A DNA stretch of 54,155 nucleotides, taken from NCBI GenBank assembly GCA_028285145.1, contig JANQQC010000061.1, positions 1 to 54,155 on the forward strand, written 5' to 3'. The notes beneath the pieces are model-generated. The model ran no database searches. It worked only from the letters and a program-made list of their open reading frames with translations, and was not told the origin of the DNA. The DNA is from Hyphomonadaceae bacterium (GTDB lineage: Bacteria; Pseudomonadota; Alphaproteobacteria; Caulobacterales; Hyphomonadaceae). The position numbers were made by a program, and so were the translations under genes. This document shows, piece after piece, positions 9,785 to 17,293 of the stretch. Numbering within the stretch: the first letter of the stretch is position 1; every line of letters begins with the position of its first letter.

Positions 9785-10965
9785 TCTTTCTCTGGCGTCT
9801 TCGGGCAAGTCCAGTCGATGTCTGCTACATCAATAAAGCGAGCCATCCGTTCAAGCTCGGCATCCAGTTTGCGCTGACGGGCAGGTGTCCATGCCACGCC
9901 GGGCTCGGCCCAGAGCCGGTTGACGGTCAGCGTCCCCTTGGCGCGGTCTGCTTTTGCTTCTATGCGCCCGACGAAGCGGTCGCCCTCGAGCAACGGATAG
10001 ACATAGTAGCCCCAACGCCGTTTCGCGGCCGGGACGAAAATCTCGATTCTGTAGTCAAATCCAAAGAGCCGGGCGAGACGGTTTCGGTCCCGGATGACAG
10101 GGTCGAATGGGTTCAGGATGCGCAGGCGTGAGGTTGGTGGTGGGGTCGCAGCGAGCCGCGCTTCGAGATCGAGCGGGGCGAGGGCTTTGACGATGGACCC
10201 ATCGGCGCATTTGATCTCTATCGTCTGCAGGGCCGTTCCCTGTGCCGCCGCCCAGGCTTTGACCTCTTTCAGGTCCGCCGCTTCCCAGAAACGCATGATG
10301 TCGCCTTCGGTCCCGAAAGCGAGCCTTTGCAGCGCCTGCTTGCAGAGCCAGTCGATCTGTTCCTCATCCTCGCGTTCATCGCGGCGGACATCGTCCGGAA
10401 TGACGCGCTCGGAGAGATCATAGAATTTCTGGAAATTGTCACGGTGCGAGGTCGAGAGCTCGCCTGCATACCACATATAGTCCAGTGCCAGCTTGTGCGG
10501 CGGACGTCGCCACATCTCTTTCGGGCCTTCGATTTTCGTGTCGAAATGCTTGGTGCAGAGCGGGCCTTCCTCGGTGATGCGCTCCTTAATCATGTTGCGT
10601 CCATCCGCATCCAGCATACCGCGATGCCATTCCCATTTCCGGACCTTGGCTTCCAGCCGCCGGAACTGTCGCGTCCACATGGGATAGAAGGACATGGGCA
10701 GCACCGAGGCGTCGTGGGTGAAATGCTCGAAGACGCCGCGCTCGCGGGCAAGCACCTTGTTCAGCATGGGTTCGCGATAGTTCTGATTCCGGCTCCACAG
10801 AATGTGGTGGTGTGCGCGGGAGATGACGCGGATCGTGTCGAGCTGGACGAAGCCGAGGTGCTCAATCGTGCCAGTCACGTCCAGCGTCCCCGTCGGCGTT
10901 GCTGATAAGCCCTGCGCATCAAGCCACAGCCGGCGGGCATCGCGATTGGAGAGCGTTAGCGTCAT
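9781..10965 (-). CDS. AlkX/YcaQ-family winged-helix DNA glycosylase
   Basis: The 394-residue protein matches the HTH_42 family that includes E. coli YcaQ, a DNA glycosylase unhooking interstrand crosslinks. The catalytic-region motif QLDTI follows the first winged-helix repeat at about residue 40. The conserved block LNPFDPVIRDR...GYYVYPLLEGDRFVGRIEAK lies near the end. The ATG at 10965 is chosen because family members begin just before the first winged helix; in-frame ATGs at 11007 and 11022 would extend it without a clear ribosome site. It ends convergent with nusG. Confidence 0.85.
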   Translation of the reverse strand: MTLTLSNRDARRLWLDAQGLSATPTGTLDVTGTIEHLGFVQLDTIRVISRAHHHILWSRNQNYREPMLNKVLARERGVFEHFTHDASVLPMSFYPMWTRQFRRLEAKVRKWEWHRGMLDADGRNMIKERITEEGPLCTKHFDTKIEGPKEMWRRPPHKLALDYMWYAGELSTSHRDNFQKFYDLSERVIPDDVRRDEREDEEQIDWLCKQALQRLAFGTEGDIMRFWEAADLKEVKAWAAAQGTALQTIEIKCADGSIVKALAPLDLEARLAATPPPTSRLRILNPFDPVIRDRNRLARLFGFDYRIEIFVPAAKRRWGYYVYPLLEGDRFVGRIEAKADRAKGTLTVNRLWAEPGVAWTPARQRKLDAELERMARFIDVADIDWTCPKTPEKD

Positions 10966-11060
10966 CGTGGCATGGTGCGACCTGTGTTCTCGAAACGGAA
11001 GTGCCATAGGGACACCATGCACAGGAAAATGCCCGGACGCTTTCGCATCCAGGCATCCGG

Positions 11061-11077
11061 TCTGTCGTCGAGACAGA
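11061..11077 (-). terminator. Weak hairpin downstream of dps
   Basis: TCTGTC (11061-11066) and GACAGA (11072-11077) form a perfect 6-bp stem with a 5-base loop, 27 bases beyond the dps stop on the minus strand. There is no T-run, so it is at best a weak or factor-assisted terminator between dps and the glycosylase gene. Confidence 0.3.
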
Positions 11078-11103
11078 TCCTCCCCTTGACCTTGATTACC
11101 GTG

Positions 11104-11616
11104 CTATTTCACGAGCAGGGCGCGCAGCATCCAAGCTTGTTTCTGGTGGATACGCAGCCTTTCGACGAAAATGTCTTCGGTGGCTGGATCGCCGACTTCA
11201 GATGCCGCTTTTGCGCCTGCGGCGAGTTCGTCTGCGAGGGACTCATGGTCGCCTGCCAGTGTTTCGATCATGCACTCGGTTGAGACCGGGTTGTCATCGA
11301 AGGGTTGGATGTTCGTTGCTTCGGCCAGCGTCGCGAAATTCATCGGCGCTTTGATGCCGAGGGCCCGGATGCGCTCTGCGAGATCATCAATGGCTTCGAA
11401 GAGGTCCTTGTACTGGTCTTCTGTCAGATCGTGGATCGACTTGAAGAGCGGGCCTGAGACGTTCCAATGTGCGGCCTGGGTCTTCACCATTAATGTATAG
11501 GAACCGGCAAGAGCACGAAGGGTCATGCCTGCGAGGTTCTGGCGTTGCTGGTCGTCCAGCATCAGGCCTGGTTTGGGTTCGTTTTCGGTTGTCTGTCGGA
11601 GTAGTGCGACATTCAT
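11104..11616 (-). CDS. dps: Dps-family ferritin-like DNA-protection protein
   Basis: Dps forms a 12-subunit shell that oxidises and stores iron and shields DNA from peroxide. The inter-subunit ferroxidase residues are present with normal spacing: H50 (AAHWN), H62, acid at 66 (Glu, commonly Asp), D77 and E81. The 170 residues form the expected four-helix bundle, with a short N-terminal tail that may carry DNA contacts. AAGGAA lies before the ATG. A 47-codon membrane ORF lies 52 bases upstream on the same strand and may share its promoter. Confidence 0.94.
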   Translation of the reverse strand: MNVALLRQTTENEPKPGLMLDDQQRQNLAGMTLRALAGSYTLMVKTQAAHWNVSGPLFKSIHDLTEDQYKDLFEAIDDLAERIRALGIKAPMNFATLAEATNIQPFDDNPVSTECMIETLAGDHESLADELAAGAKAASEVGDPATEDIFVERLRIHQKQAWMLRALLVK

Positions 11617-11668
11617 TGTGTTTTTCCTTTTCTAGTTTGCGGATTTCGGGGGCAGATTGGAGCGGCGC

Positions 11669-11812
11669 TTAGAACGCGCCTGCTGCGACAATCGCCGCGC
11701 CCAGAACGAATCCGGCTGAGAGTATAATTGAGCCGAGCAATACATGTTGAGACAGTTTCCGTGTCTCGGCCTGACGGGCCGTATTGGTCGGTACGGTATT
11801 CAAGGGGGTCAT
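11669..11812 (-). CDS. Small single-helix membrane protein (47 aa) upstream of dps
   Basis: The ORF reads MTPLNTVPTNTARQAETRK, followed by a hydrophobic helix from about residue 22 to the end (VLLGSIILSAGFVLGAAIVA...). GAAGGA lies 7 bases before its ATG at 11812. The polar N-terminus with one C-terminal transmembrane helix is coherent and the ribosome site is strong. It precedes dps with a 52-base gap on the same strand, so co-transcription under oxidative or iron stress is possible. No family is recognised and no function is proposed. Confidence 0.6.
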   Translation of the reverse strand: MTPLNTVPTNTARQAETRKLSQHVLLGSIILSAGFVLGAAIVAAGAF

Positions 11813-11869
11813 AGGGGTCCTTCTATTGCGACAGCCTTTAATGAGCTGACTCCTAATATGTTGTATTTG

Positions 11870-11885
11870 TTGAATAAAAATTCAA
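11870..11885. promoter_or_regulatory. Perfect palindrome upstream of the dps unit
   Basis: TTGAAT-AAAA-ATTCAA is a perfect 6-bp dyad with a 4-base A-tract centre, 58 bases upstream of the 47-codon ORF and in the most AT-rich part of the gap. On the minus strand its TTGAAT could also serve as a -35 element. The position suits an iron- or peroxide-responsive operator for dps, but no known box (Fur, Irr, OxyR) can be assigned by eye. Confidence 0.4.
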
Positions 11886-11908
11886 GTGTTTTGGCCGGAA
11901 TAACAAGG

Positions 11909-11969
11909 CTGTCCCGGTGTTTGCGCGCTAAGCGGGACAGTTTCCCGCTCATTTTCATATAGCGGGAAA
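11909..11969 (-). terminator. Two adjacent and mutually exclusive hairpins after mlaF
   Basis: CTGTCCCG (11909-11916) pairs with CGGGACAG (11933-11940). Directly next to it, TTTCCCGCT (11941-11949) pairs with AGCGGGAAA (11961-11969). The inner arms can also pair with each other: AGCGGGA 11931-11937 with TCCCGCT 11943-11949. This lies 22 bases past the mlaF stop on the minus strand and probably ends or processes that transcript. No clear T-run follows. Confidence 0.45.
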
Positions 11970-11991
11970 TCATCCCGGCTATGAGGAGAAA

Positions 11992-12756
11992 TCAGATGGA
12001 CGGCTGGATTGGTCCATCAGCGCGGCCATGCACGAACTGGTCGACATAGTCGTTGCCGGAGGCGTCGATCTGGGAGGATGGCCCGCGCCAGATGATCTCG
12101 CCGTGATAGAGCATGGCAATCTCATCAGCGATTTTCCGGGCCGATGACATGTCATGCGTGATCGAGATGGTCGCCGCTCCGAGCGCCTTCACCTGTTCGA
12201 TGATCAGATCATTGATCGCATCAGCGGTGATGGGGTCGAGCCCGGTTGTCGGTTCATCGAAGAAGATGAGATCCGGCTTGGAGATGATGGCGCGAGCGAG
12301 GCCGACGCGTTTCTGCATCCCGCCTGAGAGTTCCGCCGGATAAAGATCGGCAACGTCGCTGCCCAGTCGCACCTTGCGCAGCGTTTCAATCGCCCGTTCC
12401 TTAGCCTCGCCGCGTTTGATGCGTTCAGCCTGAATGAGACGGAAGGAGACATTCTCCCAGACCGTGAGGCTGTCAAACAGCGCGCCGGACTGGAAGAGCA
12501 TGCCGACACGGGCGCGCATGGCTTCGCGCGTCTTGCCCTGATCGCGGGTCACATCCACGCCATCGAACTCAATCACGCCTTGTTCGGGCGTCATCAGGCC
12601 GAGTGCGTTTTTCAGCATCACGGATTTGCCTGAGCCCGACCCGCCTAGAATGACGAGGGACTGACCGCGCTGCACATCGATATTCACGCCCTTGAGGACA
12701 TGTTTGGGGCCGAAGGACTTTTGAACGTCCGTCATCTTGAGAATTGGCTGTGTCAT
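11992..12756 (-). CDS. mlaF: ABC transporter ATPase MlaF (lipid asymmetry/MCE system)
   Basis: This cytoplasmic ATPase powers the MlaFEDB complex that moves phospholipids between the inner and outer membranes. Visible motifs are Walker A GGSGSGKS (about 38-45), signature LSGGMQKR, Walker B LIFFDEPTTGLDP and the switch His in ITHDM. The 254-residue length is normal. The start overlaps the mlaE stop as ATGA. In most genomes mlaD (the MCE periplasmic protein) follows mlaF; here the gene is followed by hairpins and the dps region, so MlaD must be encoded elsewhere. Confidence 0.93.
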   Translation of the reverse strand: MTQPILKMTDVQKSFGPKHVLKGVNIDVQRGQSLVILGGSGSGKSVMLKNALGLMTPEQGVIEFDGVDVTRDQGKTREAMRARVGMLFQSGALFDSLTVWENVSFRLIQAERIKRGEAKERAIETLRKVRLGSDVADLYPAELSGGMQKRVGLARAIISKPDLIFFDEPTTGLDPITADAINDLIIEQVKALGAATISITHDMSSARKIADEIAMLYHGEIIWRGPSSQIDASGNDYVDQFVHGRADGPIQPSI

Positions 12757-13559
12757 AGGCCAATCCTCACAAAAAGCGTGGACAGTATGTAGTTGAAGGC
12801 AAGAACCAGCACCGCCGCACCGACCATGGAGAGCGTGGCAGCCCGGCCAACGCCTGTCGCACCGGCTTGCGACTTGTCGCCGTGATAGCAGCCCATCAGC
12901 GCAATGACGCCACCAAAGACGACCGCCTTGATCAGGCCGACCGAGATGTCTTCCTGCGTGACGAAATCGAGCGTGTTGCGCAGATAGGTCGTGGAATCAA
13001 AGCCCAGCGAGAAGACCGAGACGGCCCAGCCGCCCATGACGCCGATAATGTTGGCGACCACCACCAGAAGCGGCAGCGTGATGAGACCCGCCAGGAAGCG
13101 CGGCGCATAGAGATATCGGTATGGGTTGGCCGAAAGCGTTTTCAGCGCATCAATCTGCTCTGTGACGCGCATCGCACCGATCTCGGCAGCGATCCCTGCC
13201 GACACGCGACCGGCCAGCATGAGGCCGGTAATTGTCGCGCCCAGCTCCCGCGTGATGCCCAGCACAACGATGTTCGGCACAAATTGCTCAGCCCCATAGC
13301 GTGAGCCGCCAGTATAGATGTTCAGCGCGAGGGCGGCCCCGATAAAGATCGAAGACAATCCAACGACGGGAAGGGAGTAGAAACCGATCCGGACCATCTG
13401 CCGCCAAATCTCGGCGAAATACCAGCGCGGCGTGAACGCTGCTGTCTTCACGCGTGCAGCGAACATGGACAAGCGCCCGGCTTCAGCGAGGAAGCCGAGT
13501 GTTGCCGCGCCGATCCAGCCCAGTGGATTGGGAAACCCGCCCTTGGTTTTGCTACTCAT
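12753..13559 (-). CDS. mlaE: ABC transporter permease MlaE
   Basis: This inner-membrane permease of the Mla/MCE phospholipid transporter has 268 residues and about five to six membrane helices. It includes the family core GITRELGATITGLMLAGRVSAGIAAEIGAM (EI/RELG region near residues 100-130) that contacts the ATPase. An N-terminal amphipathic helix (residues 30-45) precedes the first span. It overlaps alr upstream by 8 bases and mlaF downstream by 4, so the three are probably translated together. Confidence 0.92.
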   Translation of the reverse strand: MSSKTKGGFPNPLGWIGAATLGFLAEAGRLSMFAARVKTAAFTPRWYFAEIWRQMVRIGFYSLPVVGLSSIFIGAALALNIYTGGSRYGAEQFVPNIVVLGITRELGATITGLMLAGRVSAGIAAEIGAMRVTEQIDALKTLSANPYRYLYAPRFLAGLITLPLLVVVANIIGVMGGWAVSVFSLGFDSTTYLRNTLDFVTQEDISVGLIKAVVFGGVIALMGCYHGDKSQAGATGVGRAATLSMVGAAVLVLAFNYILSTLFVRIGL

Positions 13560-14610
13560 AGATGCGCTCCACCCGGGGCCCCAGTCCTGTTATCAGCTCG
13601 TAGCCGAGCGTTGCGGCGCTGTCAGCCTGCTCTTCGAGATTGGCAGCCGCGCCGATAAATTCAACACGCGCGCCCGGCTCGGCGAAAGCCTCGGCACCGG
13701 TGACGTCCAGTGTCGTCAAATCCATGGAAATTCGGCCAACAATAGGGCAACGCACCCTGCCAATCACACCAAAGCCGGAATTTGACGCCGAACGGGGGAG
13801 CCCGTCGGCATATCCGAACGCGACAGTGGCGAGCAGACGATCCTCTTCGAGCGTTTTCGTCGCGCCATAGCCCACTGTTTCCCCAGAGCGTCCGGTGTGG
13901 ACCGACAGAATAGGCGCGGTCAGTGTCAGCCCGGGCTTGAGATCGACACTCGCCGGCGGATGACTGCCGCCATAAAGGGCAATGCCCGGCCGAGTCAGGT
14001 CGAATGCGTAGTCGCCCCCCAGATAACAGCCTGCGCTGTTGGCGAGGCTCGCCGGAATGTCGGGAAAGTGTTGAGCAATGCCCGTGAATGCCTTGAGTTG
14101 TTGCGCATTTTTCGGATGAGAGGGCTCATCCGCGCAGGCGAGATGAGACATGACGTGCGACACTTTCAGGTCGGCACTCGCAGTCTTGATGTCACCTACC
14201 GTTTCCGGCCGTAGGCCGAGCCGGTTCATGCCAGTGTCGAACTTTAGCCCGACCGGTGCATCAAGGCTTGCTCGCCGCCAGACATCCAGCTGTGCCGGCG
14301 TATTGATGACCGGGCGCAGACCGGCATCGGCGTAATGGCTAAGATCGGCGTTATCCGGCCCGTTGAGGACGTAGATGATTGGCGAGCCGCCGACAGCATG
14401 GCGGACGTCGACGCCTTCAGAAGCATGCGCCGTGAAAAACGTCTGACACCCTGCTGTGCACAGTGCCTTCGCGATCTGCGCTGCGCCATGCCCGTATCCG
14501 CCAGCCTTCACGACCGCACCGGTCTCGCTGCCCGGGTTAAGGGCACCCAGTGTTCGCCAATTGGCGACCACGTTCGCAAGATGCACCTGTGCTGTTGGGC
14601 CGGAACTCAT
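13552..14610 (-). CDS. alr: Alanine racemase (PLP enzyme)
   Basis: It interconverts L- and D-alanine for peptidoglycan. The PLP-binding lysine is K35 in VVKAGGYGHGA; the usual form is VKADAYGHG, so two residues around the lysine differ. Fold-type III barrel features follow: KFDTGMNRLG, the second-base Tyr in VGYGATK, and GRISMDLTTLD. The 352 residues are slightly short for the family. No Shine-Dalgarno sequence is seen before ATG 14610, but alternatives would cut the barrel. It lies between moxR (42 bases upstream) and mlaE (8-base overlap). Confidence 0.92.
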   Translation of the reverse strand: MSSGPTAQVHLANVVANWRTLGALNPGSETGAVVKAGGYGHGAAQIAKALCTAGCQTFFTAHASEGVDVRHAVGGSPIIYVLNGPDNADLSHYADAGLRPVINTPAQLDVWRRASLDAPVGLKFDTGMNRLGLRPETVGDIKTASADLKVSHVMSHLACADEPSHPKNAQQLKAFTGIAQHFPDIPASLANSAGCYLGGDYAFDLTRPGIALYGGSHPPASVDLKPGLTLTAPILSVHTGRSGETVGYGATKTLEEDRLLATVAFGYADGLPRSASNSGFGVIGRVRCPIVGRISMDLTTLDVTGAEAFAEPGARVEFIGAAANLEEQADSAATLGYELITGLGPRVERIYE

Positions 14611-14652
14611 CGGCGCGATTTAGGCCGGTTTGCGGGCTTTGTCAGCCGTTGC

Positions 14653-15519
14653 TTACTCTGATGGCCCGCGTCGTGCGCCGCCTTCGCGACGAGCAAGGAA
14701 GGCCAGGCGTTCGAAGAGTGCAACGTCCTGCTCGTTCTTGAGGAGCGCGCCGTGCAGCGGTGGGGTCAGCTTCTCCGGATTCTGTTCGCGCAGTGTTTCC
14801 AGATCTACATCCTCGTTCATCAGCAGTTTCAGCCAGTCGAGCAGTTCTGAAGTCGACGGCTTCTTCTTCATTCCGGGCACTTCACGCATGGAGTAGAAGG
14901 TCGTCAGGGCTTCCTTGACCAGCTTCTGTTTCACGCCCGGATAGTGGACATCCACGATATCGCGCATGGTCTGCTCGTCGGGGAATTTGATGAAGTGGAA
15001 GAAGCAGCGGCGCAGGAAAGCGTCCGGCAGCTCTTTTTCATTGTTGGAGGTGATGATCACGATGGGGCGCTGCTTGGCGCTCACCGTTTCGTCGGTCTCG
15101 TAGACGTAGAACTCCATCCGGTCGAGTTCCTGCAGGAGATCGTTCGGGAATTCTATGTCGGCTTTGTCGATCTCATCGATGAGCAGGATTGGGCGCTCTT
15201 CGGAAGTGAACGCCTCCCAGAGCTTACCCTTCTTGATGTAGTTACGGACATCATTGGCGCGCTCGTCGCCCATCTGGCCGTCGCGCAGGCGAGAGACCGC
15301 GTCATATTCATAAAGGCCCTGCTGGGCCTTTGTCGTTGACTTGATGTGCCACTCAATCAGCGGAACGCCGAGCGCCTTGGCGACTTCGATCGCGAGCACA
15401 GTTTTACCGGTCCCAGGCTCGCCCTTGACGAGCAGCGGGCGCTCCAACTGGATTGCCGCGTTCACGGCAACGCGGAGATCATCCGTCGCGACGTAGTTTT
15501 CTGTGCCTTCAAAACGCAT
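14653..15519 (-). CDS. MoxR-family AAA+ ATPase
   Basis: This 288-residue MoxR-type AAA+ protein has Walker A GEPGTGKT at 33-40, Walker B LLIDEID near 111-117 and sensor 1 IITSNNEKE. Its arrangement (short N-terminus beginning RFEGTENYVATDDL) resembles the CoxD/MoxR subgroup. MoxR ATPases usually act as chaperones with a neighbouring von Willebrand-A protein that inserts metal cofactors; no such gene is adjacent here. AGGAG precedes the ATG. It is the first gene of the moxR-alr-mlaE-mlaF run. Confidence 0.9.
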   Translation of the reverse strand: MRFEGTENYVATDDLRVAVNAAIQLERPLLVKGEPGTGKTVLAIEVAKALGVPLIEWHIKSTTKAQQGLYEYDAVSRLRDGQMGDERANDVRNYIKKGKLWEAFTSEERPILLIDEIDKADIEFPNDLLQELDRMEFYVYETDETVSAKQRPIVIITSNNEKELPDAFLRRCFFHFIKFPDEQTMRDIVDVHYPGVKQKLVKEALTTFYSMREVPGMKKKPSTSELLDWLKLLMNEDVDLETLREQNPEKLTPPLHGALLKNEQDVALFERLAFLARREGGARRGPSE

Positions 15520-15943
15520 CGCGTCTGTCTCCTGATACTGTTTTCAGCCCTTAGAATAAGGCCGGGAGACACCAGAGCAACCGTGACGCTGCGGGAACGG
15601 CGACGCACCTCCCGAAATCTGTCCAAACCGTATTCTTGAAAGCATCGAAATGAACTGACTTCAGGATGGATTTGTGGTATCTACAATGAAAGCCATGCGC
15701 GCCGCCAGGTCGATACATGACCACCAACGCGCCGCGCCGCTCAGGCCACCGAATTCGGATCCAATATTCGGTTTGGTGGGACTGACCGGCGCAGGACTTT
15801 GTGAAACTCATCGTTAGACGGGCGCATGGCTTCCTCCCAGTCGGGACAGGGCCGATGCGAAGCCGAAAATTGCGTGAAAGCAATGGTTAATAGGTTCGTG
15901 TGATTCTCTTACGGATTAGAACGATCCCGAGAGCTGTCCGCCT
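15520..15943. other. 424-base divergent intergenic region
   Basis: This gap lies between the divergent moxR and flbT starts. Open frames in it (for example minus-strand 15551-15883) give unrecognisable Arg/Cys-rich sequences without a ribosome site. The segment 15880-15930 is AT-richer (GCAATGGTTAATAGG...TTACGGATTAG) and is the likely flbT promoter area; no sigma-54 -24/-12 element is visible. Nothing else was identified. Confidence 0.5.
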
Positions 15944-16324
15944 ATGCCTCTGAAACTGTCCCTCAAGCCCGGCGAAACGTTCGTTGTGAACGGTGCTGTC
16001 GTGCGCAATGGCGAGCGACGCGGCGTTCTCCTGCTTGAGACCCAGGCGCGGGTACTTCGCGAGAAGGACATTATGCAGCCTGAGGAAGCAGTGTCTCCCG
16101 CACGCCGCGCCTACTTCGCGGTGATGCAGATGTATCTAACCGGGAGTCTTGAGGGTCAGGACTATGACGAGGCGGTCGCCGCGCTCGCCGAGCTGATCTC
16201 CAGTGGAGCCGAAGAGAAAGACGCGGTGATCGCAATCTCCGAGGATCTCATCGCTGGTAATATCTATCGCGCGCTTGGGGGCTGTAGAAAGCTAATCAAC
16301 GCTGAATCCGAGCCGGTTCACTGA
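15944..16324 (+). CDS. flbT: Flagellin synthesis regulator FlbT
   Basis: The N-terminus PLKLSLKPGETFVVNGAVV and the block REKDIMQPEEA are signatures of FlbT, which in Caulobacter limits flagellin translation and mRNA stability together with FlaF. At 126 residues it is somewhat short, with the loss mainly in the C-terminal half. In known genomes flbT sits beside flaF and flagellin genes; here neither is present. It overlaps the next gene by one base (TGATG), so the pair is probably translated together. Confidence 0.88.
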   Translation: MPLKLSLKPGETFVVNGAVVRNGERRGVLLLETQARVLREKDIMQPEEAVSPARRAYFAVMQMYLTGSLEGQDYDEAVAALAELISSGAEEKDAVIAISEDLIAGNIYRALGGCRKLINAESEPVH

Positions 16325-16632
16325 TGGCGGATGGTACAGCCATGGAACGCTTGAAGGACGACGAGCCGGCAACGCTGACAATCTTTGAAGCCATTGAGCG
16401 CCTCGAAGCCGGCACCTGGCGCGACGACCTATGCGTCGACCTGGGCGATGGCTTTCTGCTGCGGGCCGATGGACCCCTCGGCCCGGCAGGCTTGCTTCAA
16501 CGGCTGAAGGGTCACGCCCTGTTGTTGTCGACCGATGCAGGGACACCCGGAGCGGCCAAAACCGATCTGGAACCGCCGAAAGTTCGCGGCGATGTGAAAG
16601 CTCTCCTCGACGCGGTGAAAAAGGCGCGTTAG
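16324..16632 (+). CDS. Hypothetical protein coupled to flbT
   Basis: The protein has 102 residues and no recognised family. It is predicted soluble, acidic in the first 60 residues (LKDDEPATLTIFEAIERLEA... WRDDLCVDLGDG) and basic at the very end (VKALLDAVKKAR). Its ATG shares the last base of the flbT stop, which is the best evidence that it is real and works in the same process. It does not resemble FlaF, the usual flbT neighbour. An in-frame ATG at 16342 is an alternative start. Confidence 0.65.
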   Translation: MADGTAMERLKDDEPATLTIFEAIERLEAGTWRDDLCVDLGDGFLLRADGPLGPAGLLQRLKGHALLLSTDAGTPGAAKTDLEPPKVRGDVKALLDAVKKAR

Positions 16633-16642
16633 ACGCCCGCGC

Positions 16643-17293
16643 ATGTCGCCGGAACTCATCACCCTTTTCTCAGCGTCCTTTGTGACTTTCTTCGTCCTGA
16701 TCGATGCTATCGGCGTTGCGCCTATCTTTGCCACGCTTACGGCACAGGGCGATGCTGCCTATCGCCGCCGGATGGCGATCAAGTCCACGATTGTCGCCAC
16801 CATCATCATTTTTGCATTCGCATTTGGCGGGGCATGGCTGCTGGATGCGATGCACATCTCCATTGACGCGTTCAAGGCGGCGGGCGGCGTGCTGCTCTTC
16901 CTGATCGCGCTCGACATGGTGTTTGAAAAGCGCACAGAGCGCCGCGAGAACCGGGCTGAAGGTGTCATGGCCGATCACGACACCTCGCTCCCGCCCGAGG
17001 ATGTGTCTGTCTTTCCGATCGGTATTCCAATGATTGCGGGACCGGGCACCATCGCCACGGCGATGTTCTACATGACCGACGTCCAGACGATTGCTGAGCA
17101 GGCGGCGGTGGGCCTCGCGCTCGGTCTGAACCTTGTGCTCGTCCTCGTGATCTTCATAGCCGCCGGACCAATCGTGAAGGCCATGGGCGAAAGCGTCGCC
17201 GGTGCACTGACGCGAATTCTTGGTGTTATTCTGGCGGCCCTGTCAGTTCAGCTGCTGATCGACGGTATCAAGGGAGCGTTCGGGCTCGCCTAG
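16643..17293 (+). CDS. MarC-family (UPF0056) integral membrane protein
   Basis: The protein has 216 residues with six predicted helices in two sets of three: the first set spans about residues 5-100, and the second starts at FPIGIPMIAGPGTIA near 125. The motifs LIDAIGVAPIF and IPMIAGPGTI are typical of MarC/YchE proteins. The function is unsettled; the old link to multidrug resistance in E. coli was not upheld. It starts 10 bases after the preceding hypothetical gene and ends convergent with the next gene in a CTAG overlap. Confidence 0.88.
   Translation: MSPELITLFSASFVTFFVLIDAIGVAPIFATLTAQGDAAYRRRMAIKSTIVATIIIFAFAFGGAWLLDAMHISIDAFKAAGGVLLFLIALDMVFEKRTERRENRAEGVMADHDTSLPPEDVSVFPIGIPMIAGPGTIATAMFYMTDVQTIAEQAAVGLALGLNLVLVLVIFIAAGPIVKAMGESVAGALTRILGVILAALSVQLLIDGIKGAFGLA

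Noticed and set aside
15551-15883. 110-codon minus-strand frame between moxR and flbT
   Set aside because: Arg/Cys-rich composition unlike its neighbours, no ribosome site and no hydrophobic or conserved pattern.
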